Assembly: GCF_028823635.1 (NCBI RefSeq)
Contig: NZ_JAPEHU010000004.1
Span: 186,001-250,000, forward strand
Direction of reading: 5' to 3'
DNA length: 64,000 nt
From: Demequina sp. B12
GTDB lineage: Bacteria; Actinomycetota; Actinomycetes; Actinomycetales; Demequinaceae
Part shown: piece after piece, positions 62,277 through 64,000 of the stretch
Layout: every line of letters begins with the position of its first letter
How positions within the stretch are numbered: the stretch's first letter is position 1
Program-made: the position numbers and the translations under genes
The notes under the pieces: model-generated
Seen by the model: only the letters and a program-made list of their open reading frames with translations
Told to the model about the DNA's origin: nothing
Database searches by the model: none

Positions 62277-63304
62277 GCGGCAGCATGATCGCGCTCGTCG
62301 TGGGGCTGCTCCTCGCCAACGGCTTCTTTGTGGGGGCAGAGTTTGCGATCATCTCTGCCCGTCGGAGCTCGATCGAGCCGCTAGCGGAGGCAGGTTCCCG
62401 TGCGGCCGGAACCGTCCTGTGGGCCATGGAGAACGTGTCCTTGATGCTGGCCTGCGCCCAACTGGGAGTCACCGTCTGTTCGGTCTCCTTGGGTGTGGTG
62501 GCGGAGCCTGCGCTCGCACACGCTCTCGAGGGGCCCATCGAAGCGATGGGATTGCCCGCAGCAGCGTCGCACGCGGTCGCGATGGCGATCGCACTGGTGG
62601 TTATCGTCGGCCTCCACGTAGTCGTCGGGGAGATGGTGCCTAAGAACGCTGCCGTCTCCACTCCGGACCGCGCCGCACTGATCTTTGGCCCCCCGCTGGT
62701 GCTGTTGGCTCGAGTCCTCAAGCCGATCATCGGCGCTTTGAACTGGATCGCCAACGGAGTGCTGCGTCTGGTGGGAATCGAGCCTCGTGACGAAGTGACC
62801 AGCGCCTTCACCGCTGACGAAGTGCACTCCATCGTGGAGCGGTCCAGCGAAGAGGGCACTCTGCACGACGATGAAGGGCTCTTGGCGGGGGCGATCGAGT
62901 TCTCCGACCGCACTGCACAGGACGTGATGATCCCCGTTGATCGGGTGACCTGGGTGTCCCCGGGTGTGAGCGTCGAAGAGTTTGAGCGGGTCGTTGCCGA
63001 GACGGGGTTCTCGCGGCTGCCGGTTCGTGACGACGGAGTCTTCGTGGGGTACCTCCACATCAAGGACACGTTGTTCGCGCGCCCAGGAGAGCGGGAGGAG
63101 CCCATCCAGGAGTGGCGGGTCCGGGCGTTGCCCGTGGTGGACCCTGGCGCGGAGGTTGAGGAAGTCTTGGCGCTGATGCGCCGCACCGGAGCCCACGTTG
63201 CGGTCGTCGAGGAGGATGAGACGGCGCTTGGGGTGGTGCACCTCGAAGACATCATTGAGACCCTGGTGGGCGAGGTCCAGGATTCGATGTCTCGCGACTC
63301 CTGA
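62273..63304 (+). CDS. CNNM/CorC-type (haemolysin family) CBS-domain membrane protein, copy 2
   Basis: 343 residues. The DUF21 domain (GLLLANGFFVGAEFAIISARRSSIEP, VVGEMVPKNAAVSTPDRAAL) and paired CBS domains (AQDVMIPVDRVTWVSPG, HVAVVEEDETALGVVHLEDIIETLVGE) are present, but the CorC_HlyC C-terminal domain of copy 1 is missing. The two subunits likely form a heteromer. Start overlaps the upstream stop. Confidence 0.9.
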   Translation: MSGSMIALVVGLLLANGFFVGAEFAIISARRSSIEPLAEAGSRAAGTVLWAMENVSLMLACAQLGVTVCSVSLGVVAEPALAHALEGPIEAMGLPAAASHAVAMAIALVVIVGLHVVVGEMVPKNAAVSTPDRAALIFGPPLVLLARVLKPIIGALNWIANGVLRLVGIEPRDEVTSAFTADEVHSIVERSSEEGTLHDDEGLLAGAIEFSDRTAQDVMIPVDRVTWVSPGVSVEEFERVVAETGFSRLPVRDDGVFVGYLHIKDTLFARPGEREEPIQEWRVRALPVVDPGAEVEEVLALMRRTGAHVAVVEEDETALGVVHLEDIIETLVGEVQDSMSRDS

Positions 63305-63400
63305 CCGCGAGTTATCCACAGATTTTGAGCCTTCTGCGTGCCTTGTCACACGGGAGAGGTGCGTGTGAGAAATTGGTCAGCGGCGCGGGTAGCGCTCGTC

Positions 63401-63417
63401 GTTACCATTTGGTTACA
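63401..63417 (+). promoter_or_regulatory. Candidate MtrA binding site upstream of the M15 peptidase gene
   Basis: GTTACC (63401-63406) and GTTACA (63412-63417) are direct hexamer repeats separated by five bases, the arrangement reported for MtrA sites at peptidoglycan-hydrolase genes. It lies 64-81 bases before the GTG start of a secreted peptidoglycan peptidase. MtrA itself is encoded in this window. Confidence 0.6.
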
Positions 63418-63481
63418 CTCGCTGGAAACTCCCGCCGAGTGGGGCGGCGGAAGACGATGGCAAACAACTGTGGAGGCTCGT

Positions 63482-64000
63482 GTGAGCAAGCGTGATGGCG
63501 CGTCTGCAACGACGCACCGCTCTCGTCGAGCGCGCAGGATCCAAGAGACCGAAACTACCCAGGTGAAGACCACTCACCGTCGCCGTAAGTTCCTGGCGCG
63601 GTCGGGTGTGTTGGCGGGTTTTGCCCTGACGATGATTGTGTACCCAGCAGTGGGGACGATCGCTCCTTACGCGGGTGCTGCTGAGACGCAGACCGCTGAG
63701 GTCGTCGCGTCGGGTGACACTCTCTCCTCGCGTGCTTTGATCGCTGGACAGAGCTTGGAGAGTGCTCAACTTCCCCTCCCGGCGGTTGATGGCAACAGCG
63801 CCGCCCTGGCGGTTTCTACCGACTACGCCGCAAGCGCCTACCTTCCTGACTGTGACCCCGGCGTGGGCGCTGAGGGGTACAACGGCCGCATGACCGCCGA
63901 TTCCCTGTGCGAGATTTGGAATGGCGTGTCGTTGCGCAACGATGCCGCAGTGGCGCTTGCAGAGCTGAACGAGGCGTTCAAGCTGGAGTTCGGTCGCGAT
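63482..64000 (+). CDS. Secreted M15-family D-Ala-D-Ala carboxypeptidase-like protein (3' end beyond window)
   Basis: 173 codons are visible from a GTG with GGAGG upstream. A basic region (TTHRRRKFLARSG), a membrane/signal segment (VLAGFALTMIVYPAVGTI) and an Ala/Thr linker precede the start of an M15 (VanY-like) domain: LCEIWNGVSLRNDAAVALAELNEAF. The zinc ligands are beyond the window. It would trim peptidoglycan stem peptides outside the cell. A candidate MtrA site lies in its promoter. Confidence 0.78.
   Translation, partial: MSKRDGASATTHRSRRARRIQETETTQVKTTHRRRKFLARSGVLAGFALTMIVYPAVGTIAPYAGAAETQTAEVVASGDTLSSRALIAGQSLESAQLPLPAVDGNSAALAVSTDYAASAYLPDCDPGVGAEGYNGRMTADSLCEIWNGVSLRNDAAVALAELNEAFKLEFGRD

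Noticed and set aside
63312-63320. Single perfect DnaA box TTATCCACA
   Set aside because: Isolated boxes (also TTGTCCACA at 45925-45933) occur by chance; no cluster, dnaA, dnaN or rpmH is nearby, so this is not an origin.
1-64000. CRISPR arrays, insertion sequences, prophage or integrative elements
   Set aside because: No spaced direct-repeat arrays, transposase or integrase motifs, or tRNA-associated attachment sites were seen; gene order is conserved chromosomal backbone.

Overview
The window is chromosomal DNA of a high-GC Gram-positive bacterium (roughly 64-65% G+C by eye). Gene content points to the Actinomycetota, most likely order Micrococcales: MtrAB-LpqB, WhiB, a SigR/RsrA pair of the mycothiol type, the coproporphyrin-dependent haem pathway with HemQ, multifunctional oxoglutarate dehydrogenase (Kgd), ribosomal protein bL37, DUF3499, DUF5719 and Rv3235-family proteins. 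Gene order from whiB through manB, sahH, mtrA-mtrB-lpqB, comF, hpf, secA, rsgA-aroA and sigR-rsrA follows the Mycobacterium tuberculosis Rv3221A-Rv3260c neighbourhood. I cannot name the species. I saw no tRNA, rRNA, CRISPR array, insertion sequence or prophage, and no gene-free stretch longer than 300 bases.

Layout. 0-3 kb: truncated haemolysin III, a Z-isoprenyl diphosphate synthase, a PIN-PhoH protein and a large GC-only hairpin. 3-8.6 kb: an iron-siderophore uptake operon (two permeases, ATPase, an unknown protein, a binding lipoprotein) behind an IdeR/DtxR box, followed by a siderophore-interacting reductase. 8.7-14.5 kb: haem genes hemA (leftward) and hemE-cgoX-chdC-cpfC (rightward). 14.5-23 kb: two LCP cell-wall ligases, two family-2 glycosyltransferases, whiB and DUF5719. 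23-28 kb: DUF3499, manB, a cation exporter and sahH. 28-35 kb: RDD and SpoIIM genes and the DUF7847-DUF4129-DUF4350-MoxR-DUF58 membrane cluster. 35-44 kb: mtrA-mtrB-lpqB, comF-like, hpf, secA. 44-48 kb: LysM and Rv3235-like proteins, a small HTH protein, a SAF/TadZ pair. 48-53 kb: hisN, rsgA, aroA, DoxX, sigR-rsrA, bL37. 53-59 kb: pilT, an SGNH-like pseudo-enzyme coupled to kgd. 59-64 kb: an ABC exporter, two CNNM/CorC-like proteins and the start of a secreted M15 peptidase.

How it works together. Much of the window serves the cell envelope: polyprenyl carrier synthesis, LCP ligases, glycosyltransferases, MtrAB with LpqB, SecA and a peptidoglycan carboxypeptidase whose upstream region carries a candidate MtrA site. 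Iron uptake feeds the adjacent haem pathway. SigR-RsrA is a thiol-oxidation response unit with an autoregulatory promoter. Most adjacent co-directional genes overlap by ATGA or GTGA, indicating translational coupling, and several operon-first genes have a -10 element 6-8 bases before the start codon, indicating leaderless mRNAs.

The most unusual signal is global. The octamer GCATCGGC occurs 48 times by hand count (24 per strand, about one per 1.3 kb), far above composition expectation. It is enriched between genes and forms inverted pairs in terminator hairpins. This looks like a DNA-uptake-sequence type repeat, in a window that also carries pilT and a comF-like gene.
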